A DNA stretch of 64,000 nt from Ligustrum vulgare (taxonomy: Eukaryota; Streptophyta; Magnoliopsida; Lamiales; Oleaceae). Both the position numbers and the translations under genes were made by a program. The notes below the pieces were generated by a model. It worked only from the letters and a program-made list of their open reading frames with translations. It had not been told where the DNA came from and did no database searches. Positions 19,662 to 32,202 of the stretch are shown here, piece after piece; position 1 is the first letter of the stretch, and every line of letters starts with the position of its first letter. The DNA lies in contig OY743190.1 in assembly GCA_963555705.1 (NCBI GenBank), positions 13,801,501 through 13,865,500 on the forward strand. The letters run 5' to 3'.

Positions 19662-22600
19662 TATAGCGACCCAGAATTTTTATGCAATAAATAATTATTT
19701 TAATATTTAGAAAATTGTATCGCTACTATTTCATTTATTATTTTGAAATTAATGCCGCGACGGATTCGTCTAGCCAAGTCAAGAAATATCGAATTTGTTC
19801 GATTTTAAATTTAATATTCGAATTTCTAAAAGTATATTATTTTATTCATAGTATTATTTTCAAAATCATTTTAGATTCCAATTTTCCGTATTGAATTATT
19901 TTAGTCCAAAATCTCAACATTTATTTATTCTCAAACTTATTATTTTCAGTCCAAAATATATCTGTTTTCAATACGTTTCTTGATCGAAATTAGTCAAATT
20001 TATAGTGATTTATCTTAAATTAATCCTATAATTTTCTAAACAATCCAACACTCCCACGTTTTTATCAACCGTCCATCTACTTTACAACCCATCTGCACTC
20101 ATCATCCTATAGCCGAAAGTGATAGCTATACCCACTCCTTCAATTATTTTTCCTTTCTTTCTCTTTCAGTATATCATCCACGAGCAGCCTATTTCATCAA
20201 CTCTACCACCAACCATATTCATCATCATCAATCAGGCCAGTTTCCTCCATTTCAACTCCATCCAATTCAATTTCCATTTTGAGCAAGTCTCATTTGCAAG
20301 ATCAACAATCTCAGCCATTATCATCAATTCTGATTTCCTGCAAGCATCTTCAACATGGACACCACTAAAAACCATCATTATTTATCCAACCTCTATTTCA
20401 TTTCTGAATCGAATCTAAACATCACAACTGCTATATTGAATTCCCTCTACAAGCATCACACATCTATTATGCAAATTCCAAATACATCCATATCAGCTCC
20501 ATTACTATCCAACCAACCCAATTGATCAACACACTGAAACCAATCTACCATCATCACCACAGCCTTCCTTCCACTGAATCAATACAGAACCAAGCAGCCA
20601 CCATTGTCAACCACTCAACACCACAGTCCCAACACCAATCCAATCACGCAGTTAACCTCACATAACCATCTCAACATCACACAATTCTCAATTCCATCAA
20701 GTTTTCAGAAATCATTCTCATTATCAATAACCTCACCACAGTCAAACCACCGTCTCCATTGACAACTCCAGATTTTAATACAATCAGCCCCAAATTCATC
20801 ATCATCATCATCAGCAGCAGCATCGCCTATATCATCATCACTGAACCCAAATTTTTGAACCCTCGATAAACGGCAACCACTTAAGCCGCCACCTCAATTA
20901 CCATCGCCCAACATCAACTCGGTCGCCACCAAAACACCATAGCCGGCCACTGTCCCAACCACCCCTCCCGCAGTTCGCCGCACCTACGCCGGAGTTTCGC
21001 CGTCGAGCCCGTCGGTTGGATACAATTTTTCCTCCTCAGCCGCACCTCCGTCTCCTCTGCCTCGTTTGAGCGTAGATGAGAGAGTGAGAGATAGAATAAT
21101 GAGAGATGAGAGATAAGATCTGAATATAATTTTTATTTTTCGAAAATTGAAACTTTAGCCCCTGAAGTTTTTAAGTTATCCATTTCAGCCCCAAAGTTTT
21201 AAATGATTTACTTCAGCCCTTTAACTTTAAACTCTTTTATTTCAATACCTGCTGATTTACTTTTAAGCCCAAGTTTCAAAGTATTCATTTTAATCCCTCA
21301 ACTTTCAAAATATCTATTTTAGTCCCTGAACTTTCAAAAGTATTCATTTTAGTCCCTCAACTTTCAAAACATCAATTTTAGTCCTCAAATTATAATTTAT
21401 CATTTTGAACTATATATTCGATATACTAAAGTGACTTATTGGCTAAGACGAAGCGTACGGAGAATTTAAAGAAATTGAAGTCATTCCCGCTCAACTTTGC
21501 ACTCGTCGGATTTGAGGTAGACTCGCACTTATTAATTGATTTAAATTATGATTTCATATAAATGTCATGTGACTTGTGAAAGTCAATTTTCAAGAAAATT
21601 AAGTATGTTTTATGAAAGGTAAATATACCTTATGTTTTTATGAAAAGTAAGTATACCCTATGTTTTTACGATAATGTTTTATATGTTTTGGATCATTGCT
21701 ATGCACATAAGAATTCTTACCACCTAAGTTCGGTAGAATTCTGTGTCTCCATAAGTTTATGAGGATTTACCACCTAAGTTCGGTAAAATTCCTGCCTTTC
21801 CATATGTTTATGAGGATTTACCACCTAAGTTCGGTAAAATTCCTGTCGCGTATGTTTATGAGGATTTCGATCCTATCTTATGTTATGATGGAAATGATCC
21901 CTATGAATTTCATGAATTATGTTTTGGTATACTTACTGTTATTATGATCTTACTGTTATTATGATCTTACTGTTATTATGATCTTACTGTTATTATGACT
22001 TACTACATAAGAATTCTTGCCACCTAAGTTCGGTAAAATTCTTATGTTTATGAGGATTTCGATTTTATCCTATGTTATGATGAAAACTTACTGTTATTAT
22101 GATTTTACTACATAAGAATTCTTACCACCTAAGTTCGGTAAAATTCTTATGTTTATGAGGATTTCAATCCTATCTTATGTTATGCTTTCAAAAGAAATTA
22201 TGCTTGGCATAATTAAAATGTTTTATAAGTATATGGTTTTCAAAGAACTGTTTTCAAAGAGATGTTTTCAAAGAGCATATGATTTGCAAAATATGTCCCG
22301 TGCTGTAATGCACAATATGAGTTTTATCAAGAACAGTTTTATAAAGAAGCTCTATCAATGCCCGTTTTATAAAGAGCCGGGATTTATGTGTTTAATCATC
22401 TTATAAATTAAATTAATTTGCGATGAGTCTACTGAGTATTTCCCCCATGAAATACTCACCCTACTTTTAACAGTTTTGCAGATTTCGGAGACGGTGGCGA
22501 GCGATGAATGATGGTGGCAATAATCGTTGAACGGTTGAAAGTTTGACGTTAATGATTTCCGTATTTTCCAAACAATCGAATAATTTAGAGAAGTTCATTT

Positions 22601-22819
22601 ATTTGAGAAATTATGATATTGGCAATTTCTTTACAATATTAATGGTTCGATTTACTATTTCAAATGGTTTCATAAATGTTTTCAATTTTAGCGGCCATTA
22701 CAGTTTATTTAATGTTGCCAAAAATGAATTTCAATTATTTCTTCCGCAAAAATATTATTCGAAAAATTTAGACAGAAAATGACGTAGTGAATCGGGTATA
22801 CGGAACTCGGGGCGCTACA
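19662..22819 (+). repeat. Complete 3' LTR of the inner element (copy 1, 3,158 bp)
   Basis: Starts TATAGCGACCC (a TG-to-TA change from the family form TGTAGC) and ends GGCGCTACA, giving an inverted pair of ends. It contains a Tekay-like C-rich stretch (about 20040-21080), a run of (CAACTTTCAAAA TATTCATTTTAGTCC)-type repeats (21180-21380) and the hairpin-motif array at 21706-22160. The 99-codon frame at 20119 is low-complexity LTR sequence. Confidence 0.88.
21706..22160 (+). repeat. Array of a 35-bp hairpin motif inside the LTR
   Basis: AAGAATTCTTACC, spacer ACCTAAGTTC, then GGTAAAATTCTT form an inverted repeat. Full or shortened copies recur about five times here, interspersed with TTACTGTTATTATGATC units. 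Single copies occur in the LTR fragments at about 15470, 24855 and 34235 and, with changes, in the other element at 43337 and 50285. Confidence 0.8.
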
Positions 22820-23554
22820 GACCTCCATTCTACAAACGAGGTGTTTTGGTGAGAATGTGCCGAGCTTAAGTGTTCACTTCGTTTCGATTTCACCTCTGCA
22901 TTTCATATTGAGGGAATTGACGTTTGAAAATTGCTGAAGTATTCACCTCGTTCATAATTCACCTCTGCATTTTATTTGGAATGAATTCAAGTTTGAAAAT
23001 TGCATAAGTGTTCACCTCGTTTATAATTCACCTCTGCATTTTATTTGGAATGAATTAAAGTTTGAAAATTGCATAAGTGTTCACCTCGTTTATAATTCAC
23101 ATCTGCATTTTATTTGGAGTGAATTAAAGTTTGAAAATTGCATAAGTGTTCACCTCGTTTATAATTCACCTCTGCATTTCATATTGAGGGAATTGACGTT
23201 TGAAAATTGCTGAAGTATTCACCTCGTTTATAATTCACCTCTGCATTTTATTTGGAGTGAATTAAAGTTTGATAAATTGCTAAAGTATTCACCTCGTTTA
23301 TAATTCACCTCTGCATTTCATATTTGAGTGAATTAAAGTTTGAAAATTGCTGAAGTATTCACCTCGTTTATAATTCACCTCTGCATTTCATATTGGAGTA
23401 AATTAAAGTTTGAAAATTGTTAAGTGTTCACTTCGTCTATAATTCATTTTGTTTGACTTTGAAACACTCAATGCTAAAATGAAATTCTTCTTTGTACTAT
23501 TCAAAAGGAACAAGATTGGAAGTTACAAGACGACGTTGATCTGAAAATGTGTAA

Positions 23555-24690
23555 CTATTCTTCAATATTGACAACTTTTTCTGGCAGGTTGGTTTGAGAC
23601 TCAGTGAGTGGAGAGAGTAAGGATTCTTCGTCGACCTCGTCAGGCATCAGCTCTAAATACTTTTTGTAGACCAGTTCGAGTTTCTCTTTTAAGAAACTTA
23701 TGTCCACCTCAGGTCATTTTTCTTCCAGCTCCTCTACTATCTCTTTGAACGTGAGATAGTAGGTCTCGTCCACATCGTGTTCATATTTCACAGAATCTTT
23801 AAACTTTTTCACGGCCTCCTTGTAGGAACCTTGGACAGCAGCCTCAAGCTCATTTTTCTCCTTCTTCAAGTTGGCCTCAATATTATTGACCTCGTCCAAT
23901 TCCTTTAAGAGTTTTTCTTTTGCGACCTGCATTTGGGCCACGTTGTCCTCCAGAGAGGCCACCTCCTCCCGTAGGGGGAGCACTTCATCCTTAAACTTGG
24001 ATAGCTCAAGGTTGGTCTCTTTAAGCTTGGCCATCTCTTCTAGAGCCTCTTTCAATTTGGCCTCTGCCTCATGTCTGGCCTTCACCTCTGCCTCAAACAT
24101 GTTCCTGGCGTCCTCGGCAAGCTTCTTGAACTTTCTAGTGTCGGAGGCCGCCTCGCTTAATCTGGACTGTGCCCGGCAAAAACAATTCAGAGCTTGACCG
24201 ACGTGTGCAGTACCGGTCGCCAGAAGGTCATCCAAAGGCATATCTTCACTGAACTTCTCTTGACGAGGTGTCCATGTCGGAACATCCATGGCCACCTTAG
24301 TCAGCAGGGGGACCTTCATTAAGCCCATAGGTGTTAGGTTGGCCGCAGACACAAACTCCCTATAAATTTTGGGGCGAGACCCTTTTAAAGAGTTAGCCAG
24401 CTCAGCTCTTACGGGATGCACTCCCAGATACGAACCCCCATGCAGAGCTGATTGGGAAGACCCAGCTTGATCCCTCGAAATTTGAGGCGGTGGGAATGGA
24501 ACGTCAGATTTCTCCTTGACAACCTCAGCTCGTCTGGATTTCTTTTGGAGGGGTGGGTCAATCGGATGCTCTTTAGGAGGTGGTGAGGTTCTTGCGGACT
24601 GTTTATTGGCTGCTCTCTTGCGAGCCTCAGCTTTGGCGTTTGCAAGTTTCTTCGCCTTCATTGATTCCATCCTCTTTTTACTTTTACGGG
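23555..24690 (-). pseudogene. Antisense Tat gene: coiled-coil exon (copy 2)
   Basis: Same predicted protein as the exon at 14172-15307, including the in-frame TGA (23714-23716). Here it has no upstream exons at all, since inner-element LTR sequence abuts its intron. Confidence 0.75.
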
Positions 24691-26520
24691 CTGATATGAA
24701 AAGAAATGCAGAAATAAGTGTTATTGGAAGTTACAAAAAAAAAATAATAATACAAGGCGTTGAAAAGTTTTTATGCAATGATCTGACACTTACATTTCGA
24801 TTTTATCCTATGTTATGATGAAAACTTACTGTTATTATGATTTTACTACATAAGAATTCTTACCACCTAAGTTCGGTAAAATTCTTATGTTTATGAGGAT
24901 TTCAATCCTATCTTATGTTATGCTTTCAAAAGAAATTATGCTTGGCATAATTAAAATGTTTTATAAGTATATGGTTTTCAAAGAACTGTTTTCAAAGAGA
25001 TGTTTTCAAAGAGCATATGATTTGCAAAATATGTCCCGTGCTGTAATGCACAATATGAGTTTTATCAAGAACAGTTTTATAAAGAAGCTCTATCAATGCC
25101 CGTTTTATAAAGAGCCGGGATTTATGTGTTTAATCATCTTATAAATTAAATTAATTTGCGATGAGTCTACTGAGTATTTCCCCCATGAAATACTCACCCT
25201 ACTTTTAACAGTTTTGCAGATTTCGGAGACGGTGGCGAGCGATGAATGATGGTGGCAATAATCGTTGAACGGTTGAAAGTTTGACGTTAATGATTTCCGT
25301 ATTTTCCAAACAATCGAATAATTTAGAGAAGTTCATTTATTTGAGAAATTATGATATTGGCAATTTCTTTACAATATTAATGGTTCGATTTACTATTTCA
25401 AATGGTTTCATAAATGTTTTCAATTTTAGCGGCCATTACAGTTTATTTAATGTTGCCAAAAATGAATTTCAATTATTTCTTCCGCAAAAATATTATTCGA
25501 AAAATTTAGACAGAAAATGACGTAGTGAATCGGGTATACGGAACTCGGGGCGCTACAAGTTGGTATCAGAGCTAGTCTGCGTTTCTGTAGACTGGAAAAA
25601 TTTTCAAAAAGAATTTTCAAGAAATATTTTCCATTATAAAATTTTATTGATGAAGATTGCCACTGCCATCATTCGTTCCACCAACTCCGAGGTAAAGAAG
25701 TTTATGATGTTTAAAGTTATTTCAGTATTTCGAATACTCATTTTATTGATTTATGAGAAAGAATGAAGAGTATTTCGGATACTTATGATTTATGAGAAAT
25801 AAGAATGTATTTCTTTCGAAAATAATGATGTTGTTATGCTTTGTCATAACTTATATGTTTTAATGTATGATTATGAAAATTTTTTTTAAGAAATAAAACG
25901 AGTGTTGAGCATAATGGGAATAATATGATTTTATTGAGAATTAAGTAATGGATATTATGTTGAGTAAGTGAATTATTTCCTCTATTTTGAAGAGAAATTT
26001 ATTATGAAGTTTGGCCTTGTGAATAAATTTTGGGAACATGATTTATGGCATATATTTATAAGTATGAGTTATCTTTTGAGCCATTAAGGTATCGAAGGAA
26101 GTGATATTGTGATATTGAAAAATATGATTTGAAATTTCTATGTTGAGGAATTATGAATTGAATTATGGGATATTTTGATGATAATGAAGTGTTGGAATCG
26201 TTTTCAATATTTTTAGATCGTTGTGATCAAATGTGGAGTTATTTATTATTGTGAGTTATGAAGTATGCTTATGGTTTGGATAAGTCCAAATTACAAGGGA
26301 GACTCTGTTCAGAATTTTATCAATTGAAATTAAGAGCATGATATGATAAGCATCTACTAAAGGAATTAAGGTTAGACATGCAAGTACATTTATATCACAA
26401 ACGAGATTTGGTTGATGATAGCAGAAATTTTATTATTTTCTCATAAGGAGAACACACAAGAGTCACACTGGAAAGGAAATACATGAAACACATGAAAGCA
26501 TAAGAGAAAAGCATGGAAAG

Positions 26521-26759
26521 ATCCTCAGAATGAGAGATGTGTTTCCGGAGTAGCCGTATCCTACCACCTCTGATCTTTTGAGGATATAAAGAGAAAACCT
26601 TCAAAGAGGTGTGTTTCGAGAGTAAGAATACTCCGTAATCTACCACCTGGAACCTTTGAGGTACACACAAGATTTAAACATTAAGGAAATCCTAGTAAAT
26701 GGAGGGGTGTCTCGAGAGTGAAAATACTCCGTACTCTACCCCCACCTATTCTAAGATTC
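26521..26759 (-). ncRNA. Three consecutive hairpins downstream of LOG (copy 2)
   Basis: Units at 26521-26585, 26598-26661 and 26686-26759, matching copy 1. Confidence 0.62.
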
Positions 26760-27411
26760 AAAGAGTTAAGTTTACATTAACCGGACTCCATTTTCGCTTG
26801 ATTCCCCTTCCTTGCGACCAATCTATCTTAACCCCTGCTGGATCTTGTATTGAGATATATGACTGCAGCTTATCCAGTAGTTCATCAATAGTAGGAGCAG
26901 AAATAAGAAGCCTTCTGGAAAATGGAGAGATGAATCCCTGTTCCACAGCATAATCAAGAAAGGTTAACAAACCATCAAAGAAATTGTTAACATTCAGAAG
27001 CCCAATAGGCTTAGTATGGAGATCTAGTTGAGCCCATGAGGTAATGTTAAAGATTTCTTCTAAGGTACCAAAACCTCCGGGCAGGGCTATAAAGGCATCA
27101 GAACCATATAGCATACAAGTTATGCGTTCATGGATGGATAAAGTTTGAACTTCATGCCCTCGTGTTTTGCCTGCAACATCTACCAAAGGGACAGGTATGA
27201 CACCGATTACTTTTGATTTCTCTGCAAGAGCAGATTGGGAAACACAACCCATTAGACCACTGCTACCACCCCCATATACAAGAGTGATACCTTTTTCCCC
27301 CAGTTTCTTTCCAAGATCTACAGCCGCTTCTAGATAACCGAAGCCTTTCCCTACTTTTGATCCACAAAATACACAAATAGTTTTGATCTGTCGAAGTTTT
27401 GGTGCTTCCAT
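26758..27411 (-). CDS. LOG-like phosphoribohydrolase (copy 2)
   Basis: Same 217-residue protein as the gene at 17375-18028; intact, with the PGGFGTLEE signature at 111-119 and the same upstream TTTAAATAG box (27484-27497). With copy 1 it doubles the local dose of this gene if both are expressed and the duplication is real. Confidence 0.9.
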   Translation of the reverse strand: MEAPKLRQIKTICVFCGSKVGKGFGYLEAAVDLGKKLGEKGITLVYGGGSSGLMGCVSQSALAEKSKVIGVIPVPLVDVAGKTRGHEVQTLSIHERITCMLYGSDAFIALPGGFGTLEEIFNITSWAQLDLHTKPIGLLNVNNFFDGLLTFLDYAVEQGFISPFSRRLLISAPTIDELLDKLQSYISIQDPAGVKIDWSQGRGIKRKWSPVNVNLTL

Positions 27412-27721
27412 CTTTGATAGTAAAGAAGGGAAAACTTACGAAGAAGATGTGATTTTGGGATGCCTGAACTATGAAATATGTTTGGCTATTTAAAGCCGGA
27501 AAAATTTACTGTTTTTGATTGATTCTGAAAAAGTAAAGATTTACTTTTGACAAAATCAGCCCACTTTTGAATATTTTTATCGTATCGAGGCTGTCACCTT
27601 TCGGCGATTAAATATTTATTTCCAGCTTTATCAAAACTCGAGAAAGGAAAATATTTTTTATTTCCAAAACGCGTTAAAGAAAACAGAAAAATATTTTTAA
27701 AAGCATATCAAAAGATTTACC

Positions 27722-28273
27722 TTATATCATTGCTGAACTGCCAGAAGCCTCATTTTGTAAAACAGACTGGCAAACAGGATCTTTTGCTATTATATTTTGG
27801 AGACTATAACGATTTTTGTTCTCGTTAAATTGAGCGTATAAGGAGAGAAGTTCACGTTGTACATAACCACTTGGGTGCGTCTCAAGAGTCAGTCGAATAT
27901 CATCCAAAGACTCCTTACTCAGTCCACCCTTTATGAATTCGATTTTATCATCCCGATTAGTAGAAGAATATCCTACTGATTTGCAACGAGTATTACAGTT
28001 CCAACGAGCACATTTGTAGCAACCACCCAGTCTTTTTGCTCTTCGTTTCTTTGCAAACGTGCTTTTGCCTAAACCAGGCATGTGCTTTGGAAATGTTGAT
28101 GGTAATTCACCAGATAGTCGAACCTTTGCTTCTATCAACCAGCGAACATCTTCTGGAATATCATGAGCCATTAGCAACCTCAATCTTTCGAGCCTTATTC
28201 TATAGATCTTTCTCAGATCATTCATAGGAAGACTGGAATAATACTTGCGAATGTTAGAAAGAATGATATCCAT
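27722..28273 (-). CDS. Small cysteine-rich basic protein (copy 2)
   Basis: Differs from copy 1 by one residue (Asp152 to Asn, base 27820). The cysteine cluster C85-x2-C88-x4-C93-x3-C97 and basic patch are unchanged. Intact from the ATG at 28273. Confidence 0.68.
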   Translation of the reverse strand: MDIILSNIRKYYSSLPMNDLRKIYRIRLERLRLLMAHDIPEDVRWLIEAKVRLSGELPSTFPKHMPGLGKSTFAKKRRAKRLGGCYKCARWNCNTRCKSVGYSSTNRDDKIEFIKGGLSKESLDDIRLTLETHPSGYVQRELLSLYAQFNENKNRYSLQNIIAKDPVCQSVLQNEASGSSAMI

Positions 28274-31200
28274 TGTTTGATGATTCAACCTCTTCTCAGC
28301 ATGAACTATTTAAAAGCGCAAAGGATCTGAGTGAATCCGCGTGATGTTGTGACCAGCAAGAAAGCGCAGGATTATTTTAATGAAAAGAGGAGACAAGAAG
28401 TAATGCGCTGTTAAATTTTATCGATAAAGGAGATTTGATTGGAGATTTGGAATAATTTCTTGGATTATGGGTACTAATATTTTGTTTTAATAATGATAAT
28501 CTTGGTATAGTGTGATGATACGTGGAAAGTAAAATGAGTACCGTATTGAATCAGAATTCATACGTATATACAAGTGAAAGAAATACTTTGCAGGAAATGT
28601 GGTGACATTTAAGTATAAAATCTTAGTTTTGGGAGATGTTTGTTTACTGAATTTTGGGTTACAAATATTGGAAAGATAAGTTGATGATATTATGTTGATA
28701 TGTTTGGGTATATTACGTAGAGAAAATATTCAGGTAATTCTTTGATTATTTTGGGAATTTTCGATGATAAGAAAGGAAAAATTATTATGATACGATATGT
28801 CAGTAAAGATTTGTTGAAATTTTAGAGATATATACGAATATTTGAGGTCACATGATACGATGATAAGTGACAAGTTACATAAATACTACAAGATATGATG
28901 AAATTTTTACATACGATTGGGAATTGTTTTGATTATTTTGAGAATATTCGATGATAAGAAGAAGAGATTCTGATTAAGTATTCAGAAATTATAAGATTAA
29001 GTAAGTTTAATTTCGAGGACGAAATTATTTTAAGGAGGTAAGATTATAGCGACCCAGAATTTTTATGCAATAAATAATTATTTTAATATTTAGAAAATTG
29101 TATCGCTACTATTTCATTTATTATTTTGAAATTAATGCCGCGACGGATTCGTCTAGCCAAGTCAAGAAATATCGAATTTGTTCGATTTTAAATTTAATAT
29201 TCGAATTTCTAAAAGTATATTATTTTATTCATAGTATTATTTTCAAAATCATTTTAGATTCCAATTTTCCGTATTGAATTATTTTAGTCCAAAATCTCAA
29301 CATTTATTTATTCTCAAACTTATTATTTTCAGTCCAAAATATATCTGTTTTCAATACGTTTCTTGATCGAAATTAGTCAAATTTATAGTGATTTATCTTA
29401 AATTAATCCTATAATTTTCTAAACAATCCAACACTCCCACGTTTTTATCAACCGTCCATCTACTTTACAACCCATCTGCACTCATCATCCTATAGCCGAA
29501 AGTGATAGCTATACCCACTCCTTCAATTATTTTTCCTTTCTTTCTCTTTCAGTATATCATCCACGAGCAGCCTATTTCATCAACTCTACCACCAACCATA
29601 TTCATCATCATCAATCAGGCCAGTTTCCTCCATTTCAACTCCATCCAATTCAATTTCCATTTTGAGCAAGTCTCATTTGCAAGATCAACAATCTCAGCCA
29701 TTATCATCAATTCTGATTTCCTGCAAGCATCTTCAACATGGACACCACTAAAAACCATCATTATTTATCCAACCTCTATTTCATTTCTGAATCGAATCTA
29801 AACATCACAACTGCTATATTGAATTCCCTCTACAAGCATCACACATCTATTATGCAAATTCCAAATACATCCATATCAGCTCCATTACTATCCAACCAAC
29901 CCAATTGATCAACACACTGAAACCAATCTACCATCATCACCACAGCCTTCCTTCCACTGAATCAATACAGAACCAAGCAGCCACCATTGTCAACCACTCA
30001 ACACCACAGTCCCAACACCAATCCAATCACGCAGTTAACCTCACATAACCATCTCAACATCACACAATTCTCAATTCCATCAAGTTTTCAGAAATCATTC
30101 TCATTATCAATAACCTCACCACAGTCAAACCACCGTCTCCATTGACAACTCCAGATTTTAATACAATCAGCCCCAAATTCATCATCATCATCATCAGCAG
30201 CAGCATCGCCTATATCATCATCACTGAACCCAAATTTTTGAACCCTCGATAAACGGCAACCACTTAAGCCGCCACCTCAATTACCATCGCCCAACATCAA
30301 CTCGGTCGCCACCAAAACACCATAGCCGGCCACTGTCCCAACCACCCCTCCCGCAGTTCGCCGCACCTACGCCGGAGTTTCGCCGTCGAGCCCGTCGGTT
30401 GGATACAATTTTTCCTCCTCAGCCGCACCTCCGTCTCCTCTGCCTCGTTTGAGCGTAGATGAGAGAGTGAGAGATAGAATAATGAGAGATGAGAGATAAG
30501 ATCTGAATATAATTTTTATTTTTCGAAAATTGAAACTTTAGCCCCTGAAGTTTTTAAGTTATCCATTTCAGCCCCAAAGTTTTAAATGATTTACTTCAGC
30601 CCTTTAACTTTAAACTCTTTTATTTCAATACCTGCTGATTTACTTTTAAGCCCAAGTTTCAAAGTATTCATTTTAATCCCTCAACTTTCAAAATATCTAT
30701 TTTAGTCCCTGAACTTTCAAAAGTATTCATTTTAGTCCCTCAACTTTCAAAACATCAATTTTAGTCCTCAAATTATAATTTATCATTTTGAACTATATAT
30801 TCGATATACTAAAGTGACTTATTGGCTAAGACGAAGCGTACGGAGAATTTAAAGAAATTGAAGTCATTCCCGCTCAACTTTGCACTCGTCGGATTTGAGG
30901 TAGACTCGCACTTATTAATTGATTTAAATTATGATTTCATATAAATGTCATGTGACTTGTGAAAGTCAATTTTCAAGAAAATTAAGTATGTTTTATGAAA
31001 GGTAAATATACCTTATGTTTTTATGAAAAGTAAGTATACCCTATGTTTTTACGATAATGTTTTATATGTTTTGGATCATTGCTATGCACATAAGAATTCT
31101 TACCACCTAAGTTCGGTAGAATTCTGTGTCTCCATAAGTTTATGAGGATTTACCACCTAAGTTCGGTAAAATTCCTGCCTTTCCATATGTTTATGAGGAT

Positions 31201-32202
31201 TTACCACCTAAGTTCGGTAAAATTCCTGTCGCGTATGTTTATGAGGATTTCGATCCTATCTTATGTTATGATGGAAATGATCCCTATGAATTTCATGAAT
31301 TATGTTTTGGTATACTTACTGTTATTATGATCTTACTGTTATTATGATCTTACTGTTATTATGATCTTACTGTTATTATGACTTACTACATAAGAATTCT
31401 TGCCACCTAAGTTCGGTAAAATTCTTATGTTTATGAGGATTTCGATTTTATCCTATGTTATGATGAAAACTTACTGTTATTATGATTTTACTACATAAGA
31501 ATTCTTACCACCTAAGTTCGGTAAAATTCTTATGTTTATGAGGATTTCAATCCTATCTTATGTTATGCTTTCAAAAGAAATTATGCTTGGCATAATTAAA
31601 ATGTTTTATAAGTATATGGTTTTCAAAGAACTGTTTTCAAAGAGATGTTTTCAAAGAGCATATGATTTGCAAAATATGTCCCGTGCTGTAATGCACAATA
31701 TGAGTTTTATCAAGAACAGTTTTATAAAGAAGCTCTATCAATGCCCGTTTTATAAAGAGCCGGGATTTATGTGTTTAATCATCTTATAAATTAAATTAAT
31801 TTGCGATGAGTCTACTGAGTATTTCCCCCATGAAATACTCACCCTACTTTTAACAGTTTTGCAGATTTCGGAGACGGTGGCGAGCGATGAATGATGGTGG
31901 CAATAATCGTTGAACGGTTGAAAGTTTGACGTTAATGATTTCCGTATTTTCCAAACAATCGAATAATTTAGAGAAGTTCATTTATTTGAGAAATTATGAT
32001 ATTGGCAATTTCTTTACAATATTAATGGTTCGATTTACTATTTCAAATGGTTTCATAAATGTTTTCAATTTTAGCGGCCATTACAGTTTATTTAATGTTG
32101 CCAAAAATGAATTTCAATTATTTCTTCCGCAAAAATATTATTCGAAAAATTTAGACAGAAAATGACGTAGTGAATCGGGTATACGGAACTCGGGGCGCTA
32201 CA

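Larger units (their letters stand above)
13437..22819. repeat. Large tandem block, copy 1 (9,383 bp)
   Basis: Copy 1 of a block that recurs at 22820-32202 and, in part, at 32203-35606. It consists of Tat-element sequence (13437-15410: end of the 57-bp array, the 70-bp array, the antisense coiled-coil exon and part of an intron) joined to the inner LTR element (15411-22819). I noticed only two differences from copy 2: position 13451 (G here, A in copies 2 and 3) and 18437 (C here, T in copy 2). Confidence 0.97.
15411..22819 (+). mobile_element. Inner Tekay/Del-like non-autonomous LTR element with LOG cassette (copy 1)
   Basis: Order: LTR fragment (15411-16174, the last 764 bp of the LTR), tRNA-Met primer site (16178-16189), internal region with two antisense genes, polypurine tract (19651-19661), complete 3' LTR (19662-22819). 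The long LTR, the primer site and the TTTCGAGGACGAAATT plus purine run before the 3' LTR resemble Tekay/Del chromoviruses, but there is no gag or pol. The left end is truncated at an intron of the Tat antisense gene. The right end joins the 57-bp array. Confidence 0.88.
22820..32202. repeat. Large tandem block, copy 2 (9,383 bp)
   Basis: Second complete copy. It begins GACCTCCATTCTACAAACGA directly after the LTR end of copy 1. It contains the 70-bp array, antisense coiled-coil exon, LTR fragment (24794-25557), primer site (25561-25572), hairpins, LOG, cysteine-rich gene and 3' LTR (29045-32202). Confidence 0.97.
24794..32202 (+). mobile_element. Inner non-autonomous LTR element with LOG cassette (copy 2)
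   Basis: Duplicate of 15411-22819: LTR fragment, primer site, antisense cassette, polypurine tract and complete 3' LTR (29045-32202) starting with the same TATAGC variant. Confidence 0.88.

Noticed and set aside
20119..20418. 99-codon frame in the inner 3' LTR
   Set aside because: Low-complexity C/T/A-rich LTR sequence; no conserved protein features.
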